Source: Tetrahymena elliotti 4EA
Lineage: Eukaryota; Ciliophora; Oligohymenophorea; Hymenostomatida; Tetrahymenidae
Direction: 5' to 3'
Length of the DNA stretch: 64,000 nucleotides
Assembly (NCBI GenBank): GCA_000231825.2
Contig: JH720356.1
Coordinates: 321,787 to 385,786, forward strand
Shown here: positions 34,733 to 45,627 of the stretch, piece by piece
Layout of the letters: each line of letters starts with the position of its first letter
Position numbering within the stretch: position 1 is the stretch's first letter
Notes under the pieces: model-generated
Seen by the model: only the letters and a program-made list of their open reading frames with translations
Database searches by the model: none
Told to the model about the DNA's origin: nothing
Position numbers and translations under genes: made by a program

Positions 34733-36091
34733 TGTTAAAAAGTATGATTCTTAATATCTTTGTTTATTTTATTCTTTTTTAATTAGTATTAAAGACTATA
34801 CTTTTTTGTCAAATATCAAATTTTTCTTTGTAAAAAATGATTCAAATCTTTTCCATATAATAAAGTGTTTTTTTAATTTCTTTAAAATTTTGTGCGGGTT
34901 TCAGTTTTAACGATACCAGATTGCGCGGAATACAAAACCGCGTAAATATTATAATGTGAAATACTTTTTATTATTGATTTTTTTGCTTCTGTAAAATAAT
35001 TTACAAAAAAATACAAGAAAAAGAATAAAAAAGAATTGTAATTTAATCATTACTGTAAAATAAATTAAATAAAAAATTATTTTATTTCTCAAATAAAAAT
35101 TTATATTTTTAAGTTAAGTAATCAATTAAAAGATAATAAATCAAAATTATTTGAAATTAAATTTTTTGATAATTATTTAATTAATTTTTTTTATCTCATA
35201 ACCAATCAAACATTATCACAAATTTACCTTATTATTCTAAATAGCTTAAATACTTCTAAATATTTTTTCTAAAATAATTAATATTGAAATTAATTTAGTT
35301 TTATCTTAATTTATAAATAAAATTTTTTTAATAATTTTCTAATAATAAATTATTCTTTAAAGATTTTTAAATGCAAAATGATTTAAAATAGTTATTTATT
35401 TTTAATTTATTATTTAAAAAATAATATTTTTTGTACTGTTTCTAAAATAAGATATTTATTGAAATTCATAAAGAATTTGGATATCTAATTTTATTTTTTT
35501 ATACACTCGAAAGTTTCTTATGGAATATGCATTGTGAAATATTTTTCTATGTCAATTAAATATTCAATAATTTTATGGATAAGCTTTATTTGTAATATTA
35601 AGTCATTTAATTAAATCTAGAATACTATTCATTAATGATTTAGTAAAAAATATCTTATTAGAAATTTTATTTTTTAATAATATAGAAAGTAGTTTATTTA
35701 TTTATAGAATCCCTGATGAATTAATTAATTTTGTAAATACTTAGTTACATATTTATTTATGTAAAGTTAGATTTAAAAAATTTTAGGAACAAGTTAATAA
35801 TTTGAAACATCAGTAATGAATTATTCAAAAATGCCAAAATGAGTGGATAAAAAATGATAAGCATGTTAAAAGGCTGAAATTTAATTGAAAATTGCATAAA
35901 ATGAAAAAAATTATACAGTAGGAACTATACCTGTGAAATATACAATAAATTTTAAGTTGAAAAAGCGAAAAATAGTAAATTATTAAGCTTATCATTAGAT
36001 TCATCGCCCAATAAATATTATTTGAATCACTTCCAACACAAAAAATATATTCTTTTTAAGAGTTAATATTTATAAATAGTAAAAAACAAAA
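34733..36091. other. Divergent intergenic region
   Basis: A 1.36-kb shared 5' flank of the TLK gene (minus) and the kelch gene (plus). AT-rich except for a short GC-rich hairpin pair at 34891-34942 (separate entry). No coding region seen. Confidence 0.65.
34891..34942. other. Two adjacent GC-rich stem-loops, possible structured RNA or promoter element
   Basis: A GC-rich island in otherwise AT-rich DNA, about 160-210 bp upstream of the TLK start. 34897-34917 folds as GGTTTC-A-GTT/AAC-GATACC, with one mismatch and one bulge. 34924-34942 folds as CGCGG/CCGCG around a 9-base loop. Both also form on the complementary strand. It matches no RNA family that I recognise; a U6-like patch (aacgatac) is too short to mean anything. 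Confidence 0.4.
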
Positions 36092-38729
36092 ATGCAAGGA
36101 TTAGATCACTAGCTAGATTCAGCTCAGAGTAGAAATAGAGTTAGATTAAATAGTTCATCTTAAAAAAAAGAAAAAAAGGAGGTCTTTATTTCGGAATCAG
36201 CCATGTCACAATTTTCAAATTAGCGAAATAATTTAGCTCCAAAAAGTTATGGAAATCACTCAAAGCATCTAAGCAGCACTGAATAAAATTCATTAAATTA
36301 TTAATCTTCTACAAAGGGAACAAATTCAAGAAGGACAAGTTAAGAATAAAATAATGGAGGATTTTAAAGCTACACTGCAAGCATAAATAACTCTCCTTAA
36401 AATAATTAAAAAGGCTAAACCATGAAGAGATTGCGCTTAATGAAAACAGCCATTTATGAGAACGGTAGTCAGCATGAAGTAAATGGTGGCCATGACAATA
36501 AGGGATTATTCATTTAAATTGACAGAAAATTTGAATTGAAAAACTCTAGCATGGTTGAACAAAAAGACCCAAAATGGGCAGAATGCAAAATAATTGGAAG
36601 CAATATTTAATCACGTTCCAGATCATCAATTTGCTCTCATAACGGATAGTAATTTGCATTTTTTTTGTCATTTTTTAACTTACTAGAGTTAAGATAGGTT
36701 AAACTTATTGCTAGTTAACATATCAAAAATAACTTTTAATTTCTTATAACATATTTTTTTTACTCATCAGTTTATATGTTTATGGAGGATACGAATTGAC
36801 TGCTGGACCTCTTGGAGATTTTTGGAGGATAAACCTTTCATCAGAGCAGTATATATGGGAGAGAGTTAAAGTAAAAGGAAAAGTGAATCCAGGTATTTCA
36901 TTTTTTTAAATTAGATATTTTTTTCTATATATTTAGTTGATTGATTGTGATTAAAAGTCTAAATTGTATTTACGTTATTATTCACCTCTTTTACATCTAT
37001 CAAAATAAAAGAAACTACTCCCATTCAATCAAAAATTAATTAAATTCTTTAAGTGCTTTGAATTGAAACATAAATAGCTTATTGATATTTTATAATTCAA
37101 AATTAATTCATGCTTACATTCTTTTTATCTTTAATTAATTGTAATGCTAATCTACACTCACTCTCTTCAGACAAATCCTTAAATAATTTTTCTATTTTTT
37201 TAATCAATTCAAACAGGACTTAAAAGTAGACATACATGCTAAGTATATAAGGATAAAATGTATTTGTTTGGTGGATAACATGGAGCTTCATTGAGCAGTA
37301 ATTAAATGTGGAGTTTTGATTTCAAAACTGAAACTTGGTCTCTTGTAGTTAATTTAGGAAAATAGGATTAATGTCCACCAAGTATAGACTCTCACAGTAC
37401 AGTCTTAATTGGTAATAAGATGTACACTCTATTTGGTTACTTTAGTGATTATGGTTAATTGTCAAATTCTGTTTATGAATTTAATTTTGATACTATGTGT
37501 TGGTCTAATAAATTTAAGCATCAACCTAATGCAGCCCTCTAAGAAAAAAATGCAACAATAATCCCAAAAGGAAGACTAGAATCTGCTGTTACTTACATAA
37601 AAACTTAACCTTAGCTTATATATGCTTTTGGTGGTTGTGATGGCTTCACCAGGCTCAATGATTTATGGGTTTTTAATACAGAAAATTGCATATTTTAATT
37701 AATATAACCTAAGAGCTCAGTAATTCCCAAGGTATAATTTTATATTAACTAAGCAAAATAATACTTTTACATATTCTAAAATAATTAGATCAGAAGTGGC
37801 CATTAGTTATTCAGCACTTAGAATTAACTTGTTTTATTAGGAGGTATTCATGATATTACTTGGGAATTAGATGATCTGTGCATTTTTGATACTTAGTCTT
37901 TAACATGGACAATAGTAGACTAAGATTCTGCTAGAAGAAGAGAAATATTAAACCAATCATCCTTATCTCCAGATAGTTAAAAGAGAAATTCAGGAGAGCC
38001 TAACCAATTTAGATCTAGATCAAAGAAAAAAGGCTAGACTTCCTTTATTTCATCTCCAAAAAGAGGTAACATTGTTTTTATTTAAATTCAAATTATTAGA
38101 ATAAAAATTTTTAATTTTTTTTTTTAATAGGATCAAATGCAAGTCCATAGTAAAGAAAATCTTACCAAAGAACTGGAACTTTCTCATATATTGATAAAGA
38201 CATGCTAAACGATGATGAGTCAAAAGGAACAGCTTCCCCTGGTTTGGGTAGCCCAACCAAGCTTTTAGAAAAAAAACGTAAAGAATTCCAACAATAAAAA
38301 GCAAGCATGTTACAGATTTTCGAAGTTAATTAAAAAGAGGAAGACAAATTTAGGGATTTATCACCTACTTCTGAAGCCATGAAAAATTCTCTTTTTGGTA
38401 AATTATTTAATAAAATTTATTTCCCTTATAAATATGTAATTTTTAATAAAGTTATAGGAAATCCTATGCCTCACCTAAAAATAAGATAAGGAAAGCTAAC
38501 TGATTTTGGTAGAGTTACTGTTAGCAGATTCCTTGAACCATTGAATGATTCAAACAATGTAAGATAAGGAAAGAAACCCTGTGCAAGAGATGGACATAGA
38601 GTGATAGATTTTGGGCAGGATAAAATCTTATTATTTGGTGGTGATAGACATAATATGTCTTTTAACGATATTTACTATCTAGATTTAAATAAATTGTAAG
38701 AGAAATATAAATAGATCCTTAATAAATGA
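36092..38729 (+). CDS. Kelch-repeat protein
   Basis: ATG (MQGLDHQLDSAQSRN) at 36092, TGA at 38727-38729, about six introns, one of about 300 bp near 36893-37216. A Ser/Asn/Gln-rich N-terminus of about 190 residues precedes a beta-propeller. Its kelch blades carry the Gly-Gly doublet and the spaced Tyr/Trp: VYGGYELTAGPLGDFWRIN, YLFGGQHGASLSSNQMWSFD, LFGYFSDYGQLSNSVYEF, AFGGCDGFTRLNDLWVFN, LLGGIHDITWELDDLCIFD, and, after a linker of about 150 residues, LLFGGDRHNMSFNDIYYLD. The closing blade far downstream suggests a propeller with an inserted disordered loop (SRSKKKGQTSFISSPK and beyond). No BTB, F-box or phosphatase domain is seen. Kelch propellers bind partner proteins; the partner here is unknown. 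About 650-700 residues. Confidence 0.82.
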
Positions 38730-39409
38730 AAGAAAATTAAATTAAAAATAATTTCATAAATAATCAATAATCACTAAATTAATTTTTCCTATTCAGTTTT
38801 TATGTAAATAAATATATATTCACCAATGTAGTATCAAATTTAAAAGATTTATCTTCATTTTACTTGTTATTAACAATCAAGATGTAAATTTATTTTTAAT
38901 GCTTCAACTTTCACCCATTTATTAGAAAATATTAATAGGAAAATCAAAAGTATTTTAATATCTCTATTTAGATTATATGAAAAGAAAGTCTGAATATTTA
39001 AAACTTATTAATTTAAAAAATAATGAGAATTATTGGTTTGATTTTTAATTCTATTCTATTTCAGTCTTTTTATTTTAATTTTCATTTCCAAGTTCTTAAT
39101 CAGTATCTCAATTTCACCAATTTAAAATCATAATCAAATATAAAGTAAAAAATAAAAATGTTTTTGTCTAAAAACAAAATAAATGGAAAATATTTTTACA
39201 AAAAATTTGAATTAGGCGAAGTATTTAAAAATGTGTCATCCATCTATTATCAAAAAGAGTAGGATATTTTAACAGCAATTTTTAATAAATTCTCAATTTA
39301 TAAATTTTTGAAGTGTATTTATCTAGAATATTTGATTCAATTTATGTCATTCGAATAAATCTTAAAAATTTACTTAAGAAAATTTAAAAAATAATAGCAA
39401 ACAAGTATT
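38730..39409. other. Intergenic region
   Basis: AT-rich spacer between two plus-strand genes. No gene, repeat or RNA recognised. Confidence 0.6.
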
Positions 39410-40839
39410 ATGGAGCAAATTTAAAACTTAGGTTCATTTGAAGGAATAATTAATGAAAGCAGCGAAATTAATGATAGTATTCATTAAAATATTAAACATA
39501 ATAGAATTACTGAAAAACTTGTGACTCTTCCTATTGATTTTACATGCGAAGTATCTCATGTTGTTGCTTTTAAGAGTAGCAAAGTATTTATTTACTTCTT
39601 AAATGGGAAATGCCTATTGCAAGATTTAAACACATAAAAAACATTGAGTAGCTATTAGATTCCTGCAAAAATGGCTCATTTTAAACACTATGATGATTAA
39701 ACAATACTATGCTTAAATACTGAAAAGTATATTTTAGAGTTGAGAGATGTTTATACAGGAAAAGTTGTTTCAAAAAACCATCCTAAAGTCCCATCTGAAA
39801 TAAATTGGTAATTAGCTGAAAGGAAAGCCAGAAAGATTGATGATTTAATAACAAGTGGTTTAACTATACATATTCTACAAGAAAGCAAAAGGGTTATTGT
39901 ATTAGAATAGAAGAATATTATTTGCTCTGTAAATGAGTATATTTTAACAACCTTCAACTTTGATTAGCCAGACCATCTAAACTAAATCATAATTCCTGAT
40001 GAAAAATAAAAATTCTTATTTATAACTCCTCTTAATTAAATTGATACTGTAATGCTTTGGGGAGCTCACTAATCTGAAGATTTGTTTGAGATGTTCATAT
40101 GTAATGTTTTCTAAGGAGAGAAAGGCTTTAGTGTAATAAAGTAATATATATATATATAAATTCGTTATTCTAAATTATTATTATTTACATATAATATTTT
40201 TAAAAAGGCTAGATCAGAAAATTACTTGCGATATAATTGCTGCTTACCCATTAAATGAAAGAGAAGTATATCTATCTTAATAAATATTATCATTATTTCT
40301 ATTTTTCAAAAATAAAGGTCTCATTTTGGGTCAACAAGAAATAGCCAGCAGTTTTGGTTTTAGATTGGGCTGGAAATAGGAGACTAAGACAAATAGATCT
40401 TAATGTATTAAGTCCTACTGACAATATGGATTCTTTGGGATGCATATTAAACGATGTTTATTATTTAAATTAAGATCTATAGATAGCTCTTGTTTCTATC
40501 TAAACTTAAAAAGAAGAATTATTCTCAGTTATTAATTTGATTGATAATTCTGTTTCATTTGTCAAAGCTATTTCAAGTGAACTAAATCTTACAGAAAAAT
40601 GTTTTTCACCAGATGGAAAGTATTACATAGAATTTGAAAAAACTAATAGAGAATATTAAGATTGCTAGGAGCCATCAAAAATATACTTTACAATCAATTA
40701 AATGATTGGCATGAGAGCAACTATATTATATTTACTAGAATCCAAAAAAATATAAGAATAATATGGATAATATGCTGCTCACTAAATAGTTAATATGTTA
40801 ACTTAAAATGAACCAGAAAGAGTTATCAATTTGTATTGA
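39410..40839 (+). CDS. Unassigned protein, possibly beta-propeller
   Basis: ATG (MEQIQNLGSFEGII) at 39410, TGA at 40837-40839. The first exon is long; two introns lie at about 40139-40207 and 40268-40319. Removing them gives about 435 residues with alternating short beta-like stretches (KVFIYFLNGKCLLQD; RVIVLEQKNIICSV; PAVLVLDWAGNRRLRQIDLN; FSPDGKYYIEFEK). The FSPDGKYY stretch is typical of WD or other propeller blades, but no full repeat series can be read. No signal peptide or membrane helix. Its last codons form the start of a degenerate tandem array that continues downstream. Confidence 0.65.
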
Positions 40840-41535
40840 AAAATTCTTTGATTTTATATAAACAAAAGTATAATTAACAATGAAATTAAATATTTATAAG
40901 ATTTTATTTTAATTATCAAAACATTAATATTTTATTATCATACTTTTCAATAAGTTTAGATTTATAATTTAATATATAAATATTCTTTTGTGCTGTAAGA
41001 ATCATCATTTTTTGTTTGCCATAATAAATTCTTCAACTCCACAAAAGGAAAATAAAAAAATATCTTCACCATTTATGGTATTTATTCAAAACTAATCGTT
41101 AAATAAAAATTACCTAGAAAGAATTATCAATTCTTATTGACTTATTATTGAAAGGGTTTTTCCATAAACGAAAGCATGATTAATCTCTTTTTTAGATTTT
41201 ATTTACATTTTTAAAGCATTAATACATTATTATCTTACTTTGTTATTATTTTTTCAGCAAATATCATTTTGTGTTGTTAAAATTATTTTTTTGATGTTTC
41301 AAGTCCAGAAAAGAAAAAAAATAAAGCTCTTTAACATTTATGGTATTTATTCAAGACTAATTGTGAATGAGTATATCCAGAAAGAGTTATTAATTAATAA
41401 TAATGAACTTTAAAATTAAATATATATAAGATTTCATTTTAATAATTAGAGGAATATTTAATTAATTTATTATATAAAAAAGACATTTATTCCTTTCAGT
41501 TATTTCATCTGATATTTATTCAAAACTAACTGATA
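40813..41535. repeat. Degenerate tandem array starting inside the preceding gene's 3' end
   Basis: Three related units begin at 40813 (ccagaaagagttatcaat), 41113 (cctagaaagaattatcaatt) and 41377 (ccagaaagagttattaatta). A second landmark, tttatggtatttattcaaaa, recurs at 41073 and 41338 and, weaker, at 41510. Spacing is about 300 and 264 bp. The first unit begins in the last nine codons of the upstream gene, so the array looks like duplicated and decayed gene-tail DNA. Confidence 0.7.
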
Positions 41536-41884
41536 AAATTTTTAAAAAAGTCATTATTGATATTGAATATAAAATATTTTAAAATGTAAAATTTGATTGA
41601 AGAAAATTTTGGTTTTCAATTTTAATTTGAGTTGAAGGATAAGAGAGATTATTAATAAATTCTTACAAAAATTATAATTGAAAAAGATCTTTTAGATTTT
41701 GAATAAAAAATAGATGATTGATTGATAGATAGATATTAAATTATTTATTAACTTTTTAAATTTTCAAATTGTGAATTATAGTTATCCGCAAAATTAAATT
41801 ATTATTAGCGCATTTTTAAGCTCATATTCAAATAATTTAAAGTTTAATAAATCATATAAATTATAAAAAATAGAGTTAAAATTT
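40840..41884. other. Intergenic region
   Basis: Mostly occupied by the degenerate tandem array; the last 350 bp before the dehydrogenase gene are plain AT-rich DNA with its presumed promoter. Confidence 0.65.
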
Positions 41885-43708
41885 ATGAATACTATTAAAA
41901 AGATATCATGCTTTGGGGCTGGATATGTTGGTGGCCCAACTATGGCTGTTTTTGCCAGCAAGCATCCTCAAATATAAGTATATTAATTCGATAAGAATGT
42001 TTAATCTAATTTCTTAATTATGACTTTAGTTTACAATTTATGATATTGATAAGCAATAAATATAAAAATGGTAATAAAGTGAAACTCTGCCTGTATTTGA
42101 AAGCGGATTATCTCTTTTATTGGAAGTAAAATTAATAAATTTAATGCTTTTATTGTAAAGTAATTAATTTTAAATAGGATACAAGAAATAAGAATTTGTC
42201 ATTTACTAGTGATATTAATGAAGCATTAGATGATGTTGATATAATCTTTTTATCAGTTAATACTCCTATAAAATAATCATCATCTAATAAAGAATCTTAT
42301 TGTTTTGATATTAAGTACATAGAATCTTGCACTAGATCTATTGCAGAATATTTTGACAAGAGAAAATTAAATAAAACTGTAACAATAGTAGAAAAAAGCA
42401 CTGTACCTGTATTAACCTTTAAGAGTATATATGAGATCCTCTAAGAGAATTAAGTGAATAATCCTTAGAATAAAGACAAATTTGTAGTTCTTTCTAATCC
42501 AGAATTTCTTTCAGAAGATAATTATTTTAATTATTATATTTCTTTGTATTTATAAAAATCATATTATTCTTTTGTCAATTTTATTAAAAATTTATGGGAT
42601 TTTATTAATATACGTAGTGCAATTAATGACTTGTTGAATCCTGAAAGAGTTATTATAGGAGGTGGTAATTCTCCAGAAGAGTAGAATAGTACTAATATTT
42701 TAAAAGAATTATATAAGAAATGGGTAAATAAAGACAAAATCATTCTAACAAATGTGGTCTCAAGTGAATTATCCAAGTTGGTTTCAAATTCATTTTTAGC
42801 TCAAAGAGTATCTTCAATCAATAGTATAACAGCTTTATGTGAAGCCACTGGAGCAAATATTGAAGAAGTCAAGAGGTGTGTAGCTTCAGATTCAAGGTAG
42901 ATTAAATTTTATTATTTTCAAACTTTCGTAACCTTTCATACATAAATAAAAGAATAGGAAGCAAATTCTTGAACTGTTCAGTAGGATTTGGAGGTTCTTG
43001 TTTTAAAAAGGTAATTATACTATTTTCAATTTAGATACAATATTTTTTTTCTAATTTAAAAGGATGTTTTGGGATTGGCTTACATTTGCGAAAGTAGGGG
43101 ACTTACTTAAGTTGCAGAGTATTGGAAATAAGTTGTCAAGATGAATGAATATTAAAAATCTAGATTTTCTAAATTAATAGTAAATTTTATAACAAAATAT
43201 TCCATATTTCAATATTATTTTACAGATAGAAAAAATGTACAATAATCTTGACAATAAAATAATTACTGTCTTTGGAGTTTCATATAAAAAAAATACTAAT
43301 GATGTAAGAGACAGTGCATCTATGTAAAAATTATTTTAAAAATCTAATTGGTTATTTATTATTTTTCTTTTTATTAGAACAGTTGCTTCTGAATTACTGA
43401 AAGAAGGAGCTATTTTACATGTTTATGATCCATTAGCAAAGTTAGAAAGCATGAAAAAAGAAATGTAAAGATAAGAAATCTGGAAAGATTGCTATGATGG
43501 CAAGATTAAATTTTTTGAAGATGGAGAATCTGCTTCAGCCAGCTCCCATGCAATTGTTATTTTAACTGAATGGGAAGATTTTAAATAATGTAAATATGAA
43601 AGAATGTTTAAAAAGATGAAAAGACCTTCATTTATTTTTGATGGGAGAAATATTTTAAATAGAGAGGAAATAGAATAAATTGGTTATGCTTATATCAAAT
43701 TAGGATGA
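41885..43708 (+). CDS. UGDH: UDP-glucose 6-dehydrogenase
   Basis: ATG ([19 protein letters not shown]) at 41885, TGA at 43706-43708, six or seven short introns. The N-terminal Rossmann fold shows GAGYVGGPT for [11 protein letters not shown], and EKSTVPV as the usual [ST]TVP element. [11 protein letters not shown] follows, then [11 protein letters not shown] and [22 protein letters not shown] with the helix that binds both ligands. The catalytic Cys motif reads [11 protein letters not shown]. The C-terminal domain has [18 protein letters not shown] and HVYDPLA. The enzyme makes UDP-glucuronate from UDP-glucose with two NAD. One oddity: the motif usually read FL[AS]EG[TS]AI is interrupted at 42520-42631 by sequence without a clean intron (see findings). 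The pathway's later enzymes are not in the window. Confidence 0.94.
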
Positions 43709-44035
43709 AACTTATTATTGCACAATAAAATATTTAAACTAAACTATTTATATAAAATGTATATATAAACTTTATTACTTTATAGATATAAAAAACTAAA
43801 TAATTAACAAAATAACTATCAATCTTCTTTAGTGATGAATATGCAATTTTCTCTAGATTTTCAATAAAGAATTTATAGAGATTTAATTTGGGGCGAATTT
43901 AAAAAGGAAAAAAAAGGAAATTTTTAGAAATAAGTAATTAAAAATTATATATTAAATTTAGATATATTATCTATTAAAAAAGGAATATTATTTTTAATTA
44001 TTTGAACACTTAATAGCTTATTTAGTTAGTATAAA
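43709..44035. other. Intergenic region
   Basis: A 327-bp AT-rich spacer between two plus-strand genes; nothing recognised. Confidence 0.6.
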
Positions 44036-44467
44036 ATGAATAACATCTAAAAGTTAGCAGAAATCCCCTTCAACAAGCTTCCTAAAACTTTAATGAAGAG
44101 AATCTTATTCCCTAATATTGGAAAAATTGAAGTTACTCATAAAAACCAAAGCAAATTATATATTACTACTATGGCTTTTGTTAATAATTATGCTCCCTCA
44201 ATTAAATTCTACAATGAGCATTTAGAATTCCAAAGAAAGATAGTTGCTGAATAATAGACTCCTGTAATTTCAGTTTACGATAAGGATTAAAAATTAATTG
44301 AAAAGATAGATTCTGGTGCTATTCCTCATCATACCGAACTTTTACAACGTATCCTCAAGATCAATAACTAAATTAACCCCTCTAACCCAGGACTTGTTAT
44401 AGATTTAAAGTCTGTAGAAGGTGTTTAATTAATCAAAGAAGAAGAAAATCTTAAAAGTTAACAATGA
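44036..44467 (+). CDS. Mitochondrial ribosomal-type protein, L51/S25/CI-B8 (thioredoxin-like) domain
   Basis: A single exon of 143 codons, ATG to TGA. After a short leader (IPFNKLPKTLMKRILFPN) comes a compact domain: KLYITTMAFVNNYAPSIKFYNEH, then FQRKIVAE and TPVISVYDKDQKLIEKID. Lys-rich N-terminus, buried beta strands and the N-x-x-A-x-S-I-K-x-Y pattern fit the small fold shared by mitoribosomal proteins mL43 and mS25 and by complex I subunit NDUFA2. The C-terminal extension is acidic. I favour a mitoribosomal protein (mS25-like), but NDUFA2 or mL43 cannot be excluded. No intron, which suits a small highly expressed gene. Confidence 0.65.
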
Positions 44468-45627
44468 AAGCGATATGTTAAAAAGTATAGTTTAAGGAAA
44501 TAATATTTATATTTATACTCAAATTCAATCAAGAAGAATGTTAAAAAAAGTCAAATATATTTTAAATAATATTTAAAAGATTTAAACAAGCATGAAATAT
44601 TAAAGATAGATCTTATTTTTTTGAAAATTTAATATGTTGTTATGCCATAGCACATTCTCCTACAAATAAATTATGCTAAAATATTGTATGATGATTTTAA
44701 TTTTAAGATCTATCCTATTTGTGTTTGTTTTTTGTTTTGTTTTTATTAACTTAATATTGAATAGATAATTATTATTTATTCTTTCTAAAAGTAGAGCTTA
44801 TCTTCTTCATCAAGAGTCTTTTTAATTTAATTAATAAATTATTTTATTAGCTTTGTAATTTTAAAATAATTATTTCATTTTAAATTTATTCAAATTAGAA
44901 TAAAATAAATTAATTAATCAACAAAATATCACTGTAACTTTTTTACAGAGAAAGTTTTTATTTTGAAAAATGATAATATTGAATAACATAAATTATTTTT
45001 TATTGAAAAGGAAAAGTTTCGATTAAAAATCAAAAATTATCTCATTTATTCAAAGTATCATTTAGAATAACAATATAAGATTTTATTACTGACAATAACC
45101 AAATCTTGGATGTACTAATATAAATAGATTATTTTATATTTTTTGCTTTTCCAAAAATTTAATTAAATAAAATGAATAAATTATTCTATCTCTGCTTTTT
45201 TGTTTCTTTGCTAAAAAGCATAAAAAATAGTATTGAACAATTTACATGTTAATAAATAATTAGAATATAAAATCAAGTTACTAATTATAAGCAAACTGAA
45301 TCAACATATTTATAAAAATAATATTTTTCTATTGTAAGTTTCATTAATCACCTACCAAATTAAAGTTTTTAATTTATAAAATTATCTTCATATTAATAAA
45401 CACCAAAAATATATTAATTTATTTATTTATAAGTTGGTAAAGAATTAGTTAGTATAAAAGATGTAATTACTTGCAATAAGCAAATCCAAACTTTTTTATA
45501 TAAATGATATATTTTATTTTTCTGCTTTTGTTTAAGCTATTGACACACCATCTTTGAGGATTTTAATTCATAAAATGAATAAAATTATTTAATCTACTCA
45601 ATCTATAATATATTGTTTATTTTTCGT
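44468..45627. other. Convergent intergenic region
   Basis: A 1.16-kb spacer between the 3' ends of the mitoribosomal-type gene and the kinesin gene. Its right half holds a roughly 190-bp degenerate tandem repeat (separate entry). No gene seen. Confidence 0.65.
45086..45535. repeat. Roughly 190-bp degenerate tandem repeat, three copies
   Basis: Related blocks start at about 45086, 45278 and 45467. Each has ttact..., then aataa(c/g)caaa, then a tataaa...ttttatttttt...ctttt stretch. Spacing is 192 and 189 bp. Copies are diverged, so the array is old. The unit length is near that of a nucleosome repeat. Confidence 0.6.

Noticed and set aside
34905..34930. U6 snRNA-like patch aacgatac
   Set aside because: Only eight bases match; the U6 catalytic core and T-run are absent.
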